A stretch of DNA of 64,000 bases from Anarhynchus alexandrinus. Taxonomy: Eukaryota > Chordata > Aves > Charadriiformes > Charadriidae. The notes under the pieces were generated by a model. It was not told the DNA's origin. It saw nothing but the letters and a program-made list of their open reading frames with translations, and ran no database searches. This document shows, one piece after another, positions 35,101 through 47,000 of this stretch; position 1 is the first letter of the stretch; each line of letters starts with the position of its first letter. The DNA is taken from NCBI GenBank assembly GCA_008711295.1, contig VUYV01000008.1, positions 3,129,144 to 3,193,143 on the forward strand, read 5' to 3'. Position numbers and translations under genes: made by a program.

Positions 35101-38100
35101 TCTGAGTGTTTTCTATTAGAGTTTTATATCTAAAGCAAGATTTGGTCTGTGCTTTCAGTCAGAATACGAGACCGTAAATCTGCCCTTTGGGCCCTTGTGT
35201 CAGACAGAAATGCCGCAGCCGCATGGCACACAGCAGTGATAGGCTGTAAATGTGCTCTAAATGTTGCACCAAGCAGCTTTGTGCCAGATCAGGTGTCAGC
35301 TGTCCTTTAATAGCTGGTAGAAAGACAGGATGAGCACTGTACCATGTGCCCTAGCTAATTTGATGGAAATATGATTATCTGGCCTTTCTAGAAACAGATC
35401 AAATATGCACTATGTGTCATCCAGGAGTGCACAAATCTGGAGATGACTATGGCTCTGAGCTTCCCTCATCCAAAATGTGAGCTGGCCACTGAAATGAGAT
35501 AATTGCTAACAAAGATAACGGCTAAAAGTTTGACTAAAAGTTCTTGGCCCTCTCCATTGTTCAGCTTTCTCTTAGTAGATGGGGTGTTGTCATCCTTTTA
35601 ATAACCTAGTCTTGGGCAAGACACTAATTCCTGCTCCTCTTCCAAAATCTTGTTATTCCACACAAGTATCCTTTCCCCTGCAGGCCTCTAGCAGCCATTT
35701 ACTTTCCAGGAGCCCAATGTGACCTGGCATCACGACTTTATCTCCTTCCTCTTCCTGGGGAACAAAACCCCAGCTGTTCTCTCTCCTTTCGCCTCAGCTA
35801 CAGTGAGCATGCCCAACACATCACAGCTGCACTATAAAACCCCCTGTGATGGGTACTGTCATTAATTTAGGAAGCTGATGGATGGTAGCAACTGGCCCTA
35901 ATGCTGGTTTTAGTTTTGTTTTGTAACAGCCAACTCTGCTTTGCTTCAGGGGCTTTGCCACTTGATTGTGCCCATAACCCCATGGCAGCAAGGAGTCATG
36001 GATCTCAGGGTGAAGGCCAAGCTCAGGGCACCTTCCTGCTCTCCTTGTTCACTAGCAAAGAGCGTAGTTTTTGTTTGAAGACACATGAAGTATTGGTAGC
36101 TATGTGGCTGGTAACTGCCCTTGCTTTCAGTGCCCCAGCCCTGCAAGATGGAGAACACCAAAGCAAGGGAAGAAATGATATTGAGCAGCAGAGGCTGCTT
36201 GTCAGGCCTTTACTGTTTGTCCTGTCTGTGCAGAGTTGTTGCTGGTCCACGCTGAAGGTTTAACAGTGACCTTTCAGTGCAGCAGACTGTGTTTGTATAG
36301 TACTGATGTAGAGTCCCCTGGGTTCTCTAAGCCTGCACAGCTAGCAATGATACAGCCAAGAGGTTACATAGTACCAGAAAAGAAAGTGCATTAGTTATCC
36401 ACCAGTGTGTAGGTTAGATGTTTCTTACTGCTCAACCTGGCTCCTATTAGACACCACCTGATGCCTGGCTTGTAATCTATCTCTTCTTGGCATCCGTGTG
36501 CTTCTACTTAAACTGCATTCAGTAATCAGTGAGGTCCGAGCTGCAATCAGGAGTCTTTGCCTAGAAAATTACCTCTGGAAAGGAAATCTTGAATACACCT
36601 CTTGAAGAAGCAAGACAAGAAGGAATCTAAGGTAAGAGTTGCTTCTCTTTGTATCTTATGTATATGATATGTCAACACTTCGGCTGAAGTATGCGGGGGT
36701 TATTTGTAATACAGAGTTCAAGCCATGGTCCTCCAGGAAGCAGCAAACACTTCAAACCTTGAACAGCCGCTATGCTTCTGCTGTTGCTGACTGCTTAGCT
36801 GTAAAAGTGTTGATTTCTTCCTTTCAGCAGACTAGCTGTAAAAAGTGCTAGAAGCTAGCTGTCTGTGGCAACGGACCTGTGAGCTTGGCAGGAGGTCCGT
36901 CCTTTGTGGCTAAGCACTGACTGTGTTGGCTGTCCTAGAGCTGGGTCTCCTGCCTTAATCTGTTTCTAGTCTGAGACTACTTTGTTTGACCAAGTTTTAC
37001 TACTGGGTTGTGGGCTCTTAATGCCATGCGTAGCGGCTGAAATCTGTTCTGTGCAGAGATGGGCCTTGTGTGGCTCTTATAGTCATTTCCTAATTACATA
37101 TGGTTGTTGTTGGTTAAATGTTATTTTTAAACAGGTTTTCCTCTTCTCCTTAATTAATAACAATATGGTAAAAGAGAATAATATATATATCTGAGTCTGG
37201 TTTAAGGGTACTGTTGGGCTGGATTGCCCACTTCCAACCTTTGAATTCTTGTTGCGGTTAAAGGAATAATAGACCAAATTACCACTCCAATTTTTCATAT
37301 CAATTTCGTGGCCATGTTCCTCAAATCCAAAATCCAGCTAGAAGAGCAGCAGGTGTCAACCTGAGTCCCTTTCTATTCTGTTGTGGTTTGTGGGGGAAAT
37401 GACTCCCAATCTTTCTTGCTGCTTATATTTAATGGGTAGATGATGCCTGTTCTTATGACCTAGCCAAAATTTGTAGAGTTAACAGTTACAGCTCTGAAAT
37501 TGTTCAGCATGAAATACTTGTTGTCTGTTGTGCAAACTGAAGTCTTGCAGTGCTAAGTCAAAAACAGCTCAGTAACTTTATTGTAACTTCTCTTTAATTA
37601 GTTTGTCTGTATATACATATTAGCTATAGGCTATAGGTAGGTAATTAGGTTCTCCCCTTGCAGAGCAGCTGGTAAAAGCATGTTCCTTGCTCTCTGAGAA
37701 CAGCTTCTTGTGTGTGAACCCACCCAGAGCCAGAGCACTAGCAGCATCAGTAAGGAGGTAGTCTGCTTGTTGTGAGTGTGCTATGAAATAGGAGTTAACA
37801 AACACACAACTTTGCCACTGATGTTTTGTCCCTATGTCTTTCTTGGCACCTCCTTGCCAAAAAAATGGTAGTCAAAATGAAAGTGGAGGCTTATCAGAAG
37901 TGTTTGTCCAAAAAGAATTACAACCAAAAATGCTGGAGTTAGTTTGTCTTCCACTGGAAAGGGCCTGTTTCAGTTTCCCATCTTACCTGAAAATTAAACA
38001 ATTACTTGAGTGGAACAGTGTTGTTGCTCAAGTGTTACCAAACTGGAGAGGAAACATTGTTATTAAGGCAATATTATTAAGGCAGTAACCTACATTTGAC

Positions 38101-39520
38101 CTTCCCACTTTTCCTACTGACAGGGGGTGGATGACACCTAAAATGTGGGTGTACTCAGAGGGTGTGGGTGTTTCTTGATATCTCTGTTCTATTTCTGACA
38201 AGTGCTGCCACACTGATAGGGCAAACTGCCCTATGGCTTGGTAACTACTTATCAGCCAAATTCTTCAATGTAAAGCAGAGGGATCATGAGAAAACATCAC
38301 TGCTGCTTTTTCATTTCCTGAACAGTCTGGAGTTAGCATGTGGGACCCAAATGCTATGACACTGGGTAGATTTTGAAATATGTGTAGCCTCTTGCACTTA
38401 CAACAGTATTTACTTGACAGAGGAAGAAATAGGTAGAAAGCAAACCAGTTTCTCGAGTTTAACAGCAGAAACATGAAATGATTTGATGAGGTAGAAACAG
38501 CAGTCACCATTCCACTAGCTGTCTGTCAGTGATGTACACCATGTGATACATGTAAGCAGAGATGATCTGTGACAGGATTTCAGGGTAACCAGGACTGGGT
38601 ACTACAGCGTCTTATGTGAGGCTGTCTGGGCCCCCAGAGAAGTGGGGAGTCTTAGCAAAAATCCATGTGTCACACATAATTAGAGGAGATGCATCTCAAT
38701 GATTTAATTTTTTTCCTCTTTAATTAGGATAAACTACAAAATATCTACCTAAATTTATGTAAGTATTTGTTGGTTTATTACAGTTCTCCTTGTGGGAAAA
38801 CTGAGTGTTCAAGAAGCAAATATATTAAATTTCTCATACTTTAGATTTCCTCTCATGCTATACATAATGAGCGATGTTGTAGTTGTCTCTGACAGCTACC
38901 ATTTACAGTGTGGTGGTCTAGTTGAAGGCTGTTGTGGACCATCTCTCTATCACTGTTCTGTTCAGATGTGGTCACAGACAGAAACCTGTTGTTAACGTCT
39001 TCAGCCTGAACAAGCACTACTGCTCATATAACTTAGTGCCTTAAATGCCATTCAAGTTCCTGCAGTTCCTCTGAGCCTGTGCTAATGCGAGGTACTGAGA
39101 GCTCTTCAGCACTGATGCAGATAACATGCAGATGCTGCATTATAACTTGAGCAAGCATGGGAAAGACAAGTGTTCTTGTGCAAAGGGCTTCAGGGAATTA
39201 AAAAAAAAAAGGGGCCTGCAGCAACTTTTATTCCATTCTTGAAGCAAGAAATTAGAAAAAGCTACTTCAGGTGCCTCTGGACTTCATTCTGTTTCATTTA
39301 GGGAATAATTGCATTGACCATTACAGCTGCTTCTTCTGTCTAGACTTCTCTTTGTCATTCCTGCTGTGTCAGCCAACAGTTCCTCCCTGCTTTGTGCCTT
39401 TTGGGTAGCAATTTAATTCATTCTCATTGACTTTGTTTAGTTTGAAGACCTGAAACCTTGGCAAACAAGGTCATTTTGCCCCCAGAAATAGCGCACTCTG
39501 CTTCAGATTAAGTCACCAAT
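26186..39520. other. intergenic region between the two gene tails
   Basis: About 13 kb with no recognised gene, RNA or long repeat. Open frames are short (at most about 120 codons), lack family resemblance and lie on both strands at random. The notable structure is the 44-bp tandem duplication at 26796-26887. A possible decayed CR1 3' end near 37200-37250 is too weak to call. Confidence 0.6.
26796..26887. repeat. perfect 44-bp tandem duplication
   Basis: Bases 26796-26843 are identical to 26840-26887, giving 2.1 copies of a 44-bp unit beginning TTTCTAAAGGTGGGTTTCAG. It is not a low-complexity sequence. Perfect identity suggests a recent duplication or an assembly error. Confidence 0.95.
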
Positions 39521-39521
39521 T

Positions 39522-39527
39522 TTTATT
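39522..39527 (-). terminator. candidate poly(A) signal for PSTPIP1
   Basis: TTTATT on the + strand reads AATAAA on the - strand, 1.38 kb after the PSTPIP1 stop. A second copy lies at 39227-39232. Neither has a clear GU-rich element, so the 3' end remains uncertain. Confidence 0.25.
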
Positions 39528-40906
39528 TTTTTTTAACCATCTCAAAATACTGAAAAGGGAGGAGGGGCATGAAGTACCTATTGATCCCTTGGTAAGTACA
39601 GTGGCAGTTGAAAATGTTCTTAAATACTAAACCAGAAAGACTGATAGAGCTGAAATCTGTGAAATACAGTGAACCTGCACAGTGCAACTTCTCTGAAGAG
39701 GGTTTTCCAGGCACATTAAAAGTGCCTGGAAAGGAACCAGGACATGTCTATGCCAGCAATCCCAGAGATGCAGAGGCTGTAGGTAGCAGTTCGAGACAGA
39801 AAAGCCTGTGGGCAGAAGAGGAGGAGAGGATCAGCCAGGGGGACAGGGGAGTTGAAAGGAGAATGCACTGATGACATGGGTATGCAGATTGCATGAGGAG
39901 GTAATTGGCACTTCTCTCTGGTGCTCAAAGGAGAGGGATCAGAGCAGCGTAGCACTGCTGGAGGCTTTGCTTATTTGTTGTTTTTTTAAAACATGAAAAA
40001 TCCCAGGGAGGTGTCAGGGAAACCATCCAACCAAGGCAAAAGCAAGCCTTGGGCTCATCTGTCCTTGGTTTGCTGCCCCAGAATCCAGTGCAAAGCACAG
40101 CCATGGATAGCATGAATTTCATTGTATTAGGAGTTGGCTGTGATGGGGAGTGTCTTATGTTTTCTTGCTACTGATGCATCTCGGTCCTTTAGGTGCTCCT
40201 CTCTAGCTGCGTTCATTGTTTTTCATATTTTCATCAGTGACTCTGGTAAAGAGCAGTGGAGGGTTACCTGCCTTTCTCCCTGGTTACCCATGTGTTGTAA
40301 GGGGAACTCAAAAGAGGGCTGTTAAAAGGAAATTGGGAGCTTCTTCCTTGCTTTGTACAGCTAAGACCCTGCAATATCAAAGCTATCTGCTTTTTGAGTG
40401 TGCTTTCAACCCCACTATCAAAAATGCTTGCATGTCCTGTGTGGCGAGAGGAGGGGATCCATGGCAGAGAACATGGCTGCTGTGACCATGAGAGTGGCTC
40501 ATAGGCTGGCTGGAGGCGATCCTCCATCCTGGAGAAACACCACTTGCTGCTTGATCTTTTTCCTTGAGTGCAGTTAAGTTCTGGGCAGGATTTTCCTCCC
40601 AGGTTTGCCAAGTTTTGCGACACTGATGGCAACACAGTGTGCTCAGGGTATGAAGAACTGTGGTCAGAAACTCAAGTCCTAGTCTCTCTGAGGTGAAGAT
40701 GGTTTTTGCAGACAGCATAGGCCAGGATGTGCTGGGATAAGGCGGGAGGAAGGAAGAGAAAAGCATGGTCAGTTGGTTATTTCCTGACTGGTAATTGTAG
40801 AAGGCAGTGTTACGGGTTGCCCTTGGTCAGCTGAAGCAGACCTTGTGTGCTGTTTGTTTTCAGTAATAGAATATTTTTAAAGTCTGAGGACTGGGGCTTC
40901 TTTTCA
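39528..40906 (-). other. PSTPIP1: probable PSTPIP1 3' UTR
   Basis: Sequence between the PSTPIP1 stop and the first AATAAA-type signal downstream on the - strand. Two overlapping - strand frames of 123 and 127 codons (40264-40766) look fortuitous. The extent depends on the unproven poly(A) site. Confidence 0.35.
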
Positions 40907-41038
40907 TTAAAGCTTTTCAAGATAGGACCCTGGCACAAAGCCTCGCTGCCCATTCCTTTCTGCTGTCCACCAGCCATCCACATTTTCTTCAATGACAACT
41001 ACAATGTCTCCTTCGCTGATGTCCAGTTCATCCATGTT
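40907..41038 (-). CDS. PSTPIP1: PSTPIP1 last coding exon (SH3 second half)
   Basis: This exon encodes 43 residues and TAA. It begins [11 protein letters not shown], with the conserved DELD acidic loop of the SH3 RT loop, then [20 protein letters not shown] with the ligand-binding WW and the PxxY-type GFVPGSY signature. The acceptor is CTCCTTTCAG. Confidence 0.97.
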   Translation of the reverse strand, partial: NMDELDISEGDIVVVIEENVDGWWTAERNGQRGFVPGSYLEKL

Positions 41039-44000
41039 CTGAAAGGAGACAGGGAAAGGAAATGTGGTGAGCCTGAGAGTACAGGAGGACCCAAGCATAT
41101 ATCTGGTGGTTTGGGGTTTTTTTACCCTGCCTTTCCTCAACAGTCTACCAGTGTCCTTCGCATTGGGAAAGAGCCTGCAATACCAATGAGAGATTAAGCA
41201 CTTACTAAGATGGCTATTTCCTTAAGATCCTCAAATTTCCCCAGTCTCCATGGTGTCTCCTTCTGAGCAACTTGACTGTTGTGTCATTGGGGAACGCTGG
41301 AAAGGGTTAAATACGACTGTCCTAAACCAGCTAACCATGACCCTTTTGTAGTCTGCCGGTGTTGCTAAATCAGTACACAGCTTAATTCCCAAGGGAGATA
41401 AAAACAGTGTCTCTACTAATCCAGGCCTTAAATAGGTCTCTCAGTTTTTTTAATACAGAACAGTGGTGACCAGTGGAGGTACAGCAACTCTTGCTGAGAT
41501 AGGTAACTTTTATCTCCAAGACAAATGGAATAGTTGTGAGTAAGCTGTTGCTGAATTCTCCAGTGGCTATCAGCCTGTTCAGTGGTGCTGTCCTATTTTC
41601 CATAGGAAACCACTTTGCTACCTGCAGCGTGGCAAAATAGAAAACAGGGTAAGAGAGGCTTGCAGTCATGTTTGATGCATCAGCTAAATCTAAATTTAAT
41701 GTACCTGAGTAGGTAAGAACGGACTCGAAAAGTGAGACCTCAATATACAATATACTAAAAGTAGTAACAGGCTCTTTTCTCAGCAGGGAAAATCCGTGTG
41801 TGTCATATTTTTAAGGCAACTCCTGGAGTAAGGATCTGACAAAGAGATCCAGCAGTCTCCTCAGGGGAACAGCCATTAACAGTGAGGTACTTTCAGCTGC
41901 GCTTGGATGAAATTTCAGGCAAATAACAAAAGAGGGTGTAGAACAAAGCAAAACAAAGAACTTGTAATAAAGGTGTCAGAACACTGCTGTACCTAAGAGA
42001 AGGCTCTCCTGTCCAGCCCTTTCTCTGTTTTCATAATTCATCTGGCTATCTGATTTTGTCTCTTGCCAGCATTTCTTCACTGTTGGCTATTGATGGCTGG
42101 TCCCTTGGTGTGAGGGTCTCTGCACTGTGACATAAGACCTTCTGGATTCTGCTCATTCTGCTAATCTAAAGCTAATAAAAGGAACCTTTAAACTGGCATG
42201 TAATTAAATTGTGAAAGTCCCATTAGGAAGCTAGTGGTTTAGCAAGAGTCCAAGAGGTTCTGGAGTCCATCTGAATAAGAAAATATTCATAACCTTTTAC
42301 TAATGGCAGTATGCCTAGATAGGTCTGAAGCCAGTGAGAGTTCAATATCCCAGTTAAGGGTGTGGGTTGCTCTTTATAACAATCTTTTGGTGCATGAACC
42401 ATGTCCACTGGATTCTGCAACGTGCAACATGGAAGTGCAGGGAAAGAGTGTCATTTATGGGGATTCAGTCCCCTCCAGCATGGAGAGCACCTCAGTTGAA
42501 GCCAGGGTGTTAAACTAGAGCAGGATTCTCCAGATGATAAGCGAGATCAAATGGAGTAGAATTCCTAGATAAGCATCTGTCACGTGTTCTTACACAATGA
42601 ATCTGTAGCCATTTTCCCTAGGAGAATATTTCACAAGAGATGTAAATTCAGAACGCACAATACTGCATATTTAGCCATCATCCCCTAAAAATTAAATTTT
42701 TCCTTGCGTTTGCAGTCTCCTGTATCTCTAGAAGGAGGTTATAACAGCTCAGCACTAATTTGGGTGTAATCACTTGCAAAAAATGTTATTGTTTCATCTT
42801 GAGGCAGCGTGATCTAGCAATGTGTGCCAACAACTGGCAGTTGAGCTTCCTGGCTTCTGCATGTGACCTTGACCAATAATTCTGTAAGCGTTCCTGGCTG
42901 TAAAGTGAAGATAGCACCTCCTTCACAGAATTAACACTTTCAAGATGTTTGGATCAACATCATCTATTTTAAATCTGATGCTATGAAATATTTATTTTGA
43001 AGTCTTTCATTACCTGGGCTGTGTAGTCATAAAGTACTCTGTAGTCCTGTGATGATGTGATTCCAGCTTGTTCATTTACAAAAATCGGTGCATAGACTCG
43101 GTCTGTTTCCTCTGCTGGGGGTGGGGGGGAACAAAACAAAAAAACCCACACAGAAACAAAGACTTCAGTTGCTTATAAATGCATGGGATCATATGCAAGA
43201 GTTCACAAATACAAGGGTTTCTGTTCTCTCTCTGTCTGGAGATGTACATGTATAGAAAAGCTGCTGTGAACTGTAGGTAAAGTCTTGCACAAAAACTGTG
43301 TCCCATTGATGAGATGACAATACATCCATTGAACTTTGTGGGAGATCAGAAACTAGCTTTAGCCTCGTCCAGGTTGGGAAAAAATGTTTACCCTGCTAAA
43401 GCACAATCCAAATTGTCCAAAGAGGGAAATGCTGTGATTAAACTGGTTTAAAATGGTTGCTACTGGTGGTATAAAATTTTAGCAGTTCAGGGACTCACAT
43501 AGGGCTTTTCTTTTTCCCTTGAGAAAAATGACAAATACTATGCTGATGGGCCACCAGACAGTTTCCAGTAGTTTCCATAGTTCCCAGATAGCTATTTGTG
43601 CTATTTGTCACTGATGTAACTTTTTTGGAAGATGTTGCTTTAATCCAGCTTGTCATAATTAAGGAAATCTCTTATTCCTTCCCAGCATCTGCCTGGGAGC
43701 TTCCGCTGCTGTTGAGGTGAGCAGAGGTTTCCCACATATGACTGACTCCTCGGTGGGGACAACCAAACCTGTGTCCTGCTCTAAGGAGCATTGTGGCTCT
43801 CTGACTTTTCAGATTTTGATAGACAAAGCATGGGAGCAGTCAAAAAAGCTGAAAGCAGAGAGTGTATGCCATTCCTGAGGGTCTTGTCCGGGGAATGCTC
43901 TCCTCTTCTGTCCCCAGCCTATGGAAATTCAGGAGGAGTGACTACCATCAACTGCACAACACTGCATTGCTCTACATGTGCTGGAGCCCAAGCTGGAGCC

Positions 44001-47000
44001 TGGTAGGTCCAGCTTCCTGCATAGTCAAAATACTGTTTTAAATGTTGTCTGATAAATGCCTAGTTGCAAGGGTTACATTAAGACAGTGTAACTGGGAAAC
44101 GAGATGGATATTTGCATTTATAAGGCATGAACCTCATCTGTTTAAAAACTGTAGGTATTCCCTTGTGCTTTTTAGAGGTAGTGTATTCCACCTTAGGAGA
44201 AAAATATTATCTATGTCGGACTGTGTTGTTCTGAATGTACAGTTCCCCCTTGCCTAGACAGAGGTTTTGAAGATTATATGGGTTATTTGGCACTGGGAAA
44301 TCTGTTTAATACCCATCCAAGCTACATTCGTTTCAGGACTACTCTTACTCTTGACTGCCAACATGTGAGTATCTACTGTACCATTTCTGCTCCGTGTCAA
44401 AGCTTGATTTAGCAATGTGATCTAAACCAAACACATCTGGTAAACTTATTTCCCGAAGAGGCATACCAAGGGGAGGGGCTGAAGGAGTGACACTTTCTGT
44501 GTTGTTTTTGCTGCTTCCATGCAGTAATCCAGAGAATCTGCAGAACCAAGAGAAGCCAATGACAAAATGAGTGAACAGGACTGGGTATGAGCATTCCTTT
44601 ATCTCAGCTGTCTGACTCAACCTTCCTTCCATCTGCTGCAGCACTGGGTAGATGTCACCTCTTCCTGTGGCTGTCTGTTTTCATTTATGCTGTAGATATA
44701 TTTATCTTCAGTTAAAAATATATTTTTAAAAATGCAGCAGAATACTGAACCATCAGCCATCACTAAATTGTGCATAAAATGCATTAAGTAGTATTTTGTT
44801 GTTGATCCAAGGACTCATGGTGCAAAACTCCAATTATTTCACAATATTAATATGATGAGAATTATCAGTTGTTAATAAGAGATTACCATCTCTTTGTCTT
44901 TAAGGAAAACTGATACAATTTAGAACACAAAGCTTGTATAATGAGCCTCTCTAAAAACTGTGAGTTTAAGTGAATTTTTGGGTTTCTTTTTTAAATCTAT
45001 GCCTAGTTATTTTCTGTATCATAGCTGGATACTGAAGACTAAGTAAAGTGAGAATATGGGTTAGGATTCTCAAGCATAGACAGAAATAGCATTGCATGCT
45101 TAAGGCATATTTAAAGGGTCTGATTTTTTCAGCTGGTGAATGCTCAGTGTTTCTGGACAACGGACATCCAAACTCGACAGTTTCTGAAAAACTCAGACAG
45201 TGTCTCTAGGCTGCTTGCCCATGCAGAGCATGGTTGTATTCTAAATGGCACTACAATTGTATTCTGTAACTGTATAGGATGCAGCATCAGAATTCATTAT
45301 TATAGAAAATCTGGTTTCCGACTGAAAAACAAAGTATTGTGTATAAACCTTAGCAGCTCACTAACAAGCCTGGACCACATTTTAAATGGGAGATCACAGC
45401 CCGCTCCTTGTTTTTTGCCATGTAATAAGGCTTGTCAAAATATAAAGCTCTTCTGCATTAAATATGACGCCATTCCCACTGTGAAATAGCCATTTAAGTA
45501 TAAAATATTTAAACCAATAGATCTACCATGCTCGTCTGCTGATATAACTGCATCCATGCCAGAGCATTTACCAGCATAAATAGATCAGAAAAAGAAAAAG
45601 CACCTCCCTAATCATCACAGTGATTCCGCTAAGTGTTTTTTCCTTTGGTCTAGATACAGAGAGCAGCTCTTTGTTCCGCTCAGCTGGGCGGTGCAGTAAG
45701 CCAGGAGGTATTGCTGAAAAAGACAGCTCTACCCAGCCTTTGCTCCCAGCTAGATTCACCTTTGCCCTCCCTTGAACAAAGGGGTTTTTGTCGCTATGCA
45801 CCATGACTCACTAGGAGAGAGGAAATAAGTGAATGCTATCCATTGCTGGCCAACTAATTGTTTTATGAACTTGTCCCCTGTCTCTCTTCCCACTAGACCA
45901 TGGCAAAATTACTCTGACCCTGGTTTTAATAGGTTTACTTCTTCTGTCAAGTTATATTTATCGATCTGTAGCTGCCTCTTGCTACAGTGAAGGAAGTAAT
46001 AGCTTTCCAGGTCCTGTATCCTGTCATCGTACATTGCTATTCATACGGAGAAATACCTGTACTGGTACCTGGGAACCAAAGTCACTCACCTCTTCATCAT
46101 CCCACAAGACTGGGTTGGGCTGCTGTTGTTCTTGTTTGGTTCTCTGCTGTAGTAGTTCTCATATCCTATTGCATCTGCAACAGGGCAATAAAAATGAGGT
46201 GTTCAAACAGGCGAAACCTTTTTCTCCCCTACCAGAATGCAACCGCCAGGGGCTGCTGGAGCACACTGCAATACAGCCCCTGTCTGCACTTGCCTGAGAT
46301 GTGGCTGGAGCAGCTCAGGGGGACCTGGGGGCTTGACAAAAGCCATTCAAGGGATTGTAAGCAGATATGTCCTTGGTACAAAGGCATGCTTGACCTGAGA
46401 CAAGCATAGCCAAGGTCCTGAAGAACTATTCTAATAGCTGTGGCTAACCCTAATTAAGAAGGCAGTTTCCTCTGTGACTGTTTCCTCTGTTGCCTTAAAG
46501 CTCAGGATTTAGGGAAGCAGAGCATGGCCATTATGAGCCTGGGACCATGCTCTTGATACAATTGGCTGCAGTGTGTTTTGTTTCTTTTTTTCTTAATGGA
46601 TTGAGCCAGGAATTTCTGTCGGAGCTGGGGACGTTTCTGAACATTAGTGCCAGCAGCAATAATAAGCAATTTCCTGGTCTCTGCTTGTGCTTGAGTGTCT
46701 CCCTACCTTTCATATCTCCCCCATCCACCTCCTGAGAGCTGATTTGCTGTTTACCCAGAGATATTTGTTTTTTGTTCTCTCAAACACAGTTATGTTACAG
46801 TTCCTTCACTCTCCCCTATGGTGTCGTTAAGGGTGAAATTGAGACCATTTCCAAGTCTAGCTTTACAGATGAAATAGTTACAGATGGATTTATTTGTTTT
46901 TCATCTTGTAGCTCCCAGTGTAGTTGCTTACAGCTGGTGGCCACACACCCTTTCTGCCTTTGCTCTGTTAAAGCCAAACAAAAATGAGTGAAGTCTGGGA

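Noticed and set aside
37190..37250. Possible decayed CR1 3' end (TTGGGCTGGATTGCCC followed by CTTCCAACC)
   Set aside because: Only about 35 bases resemble the CR1 3' UTR and the tail repeats are absent. This is too weak to distinguish from chance.
40264..40766. Two overlapping - strand frames (123 and 127 codons) just downstream of the PSTPIP1 stop
   Set aside because: They lie in the probable 3' UTR, overlap each other in different frames and resemble no known protein.
45136..45489. 117-codon + strand frame in a PSTPIP1 intron
   Set aside because: No recognised domain, AT-rich intronic composition and no splice signals.
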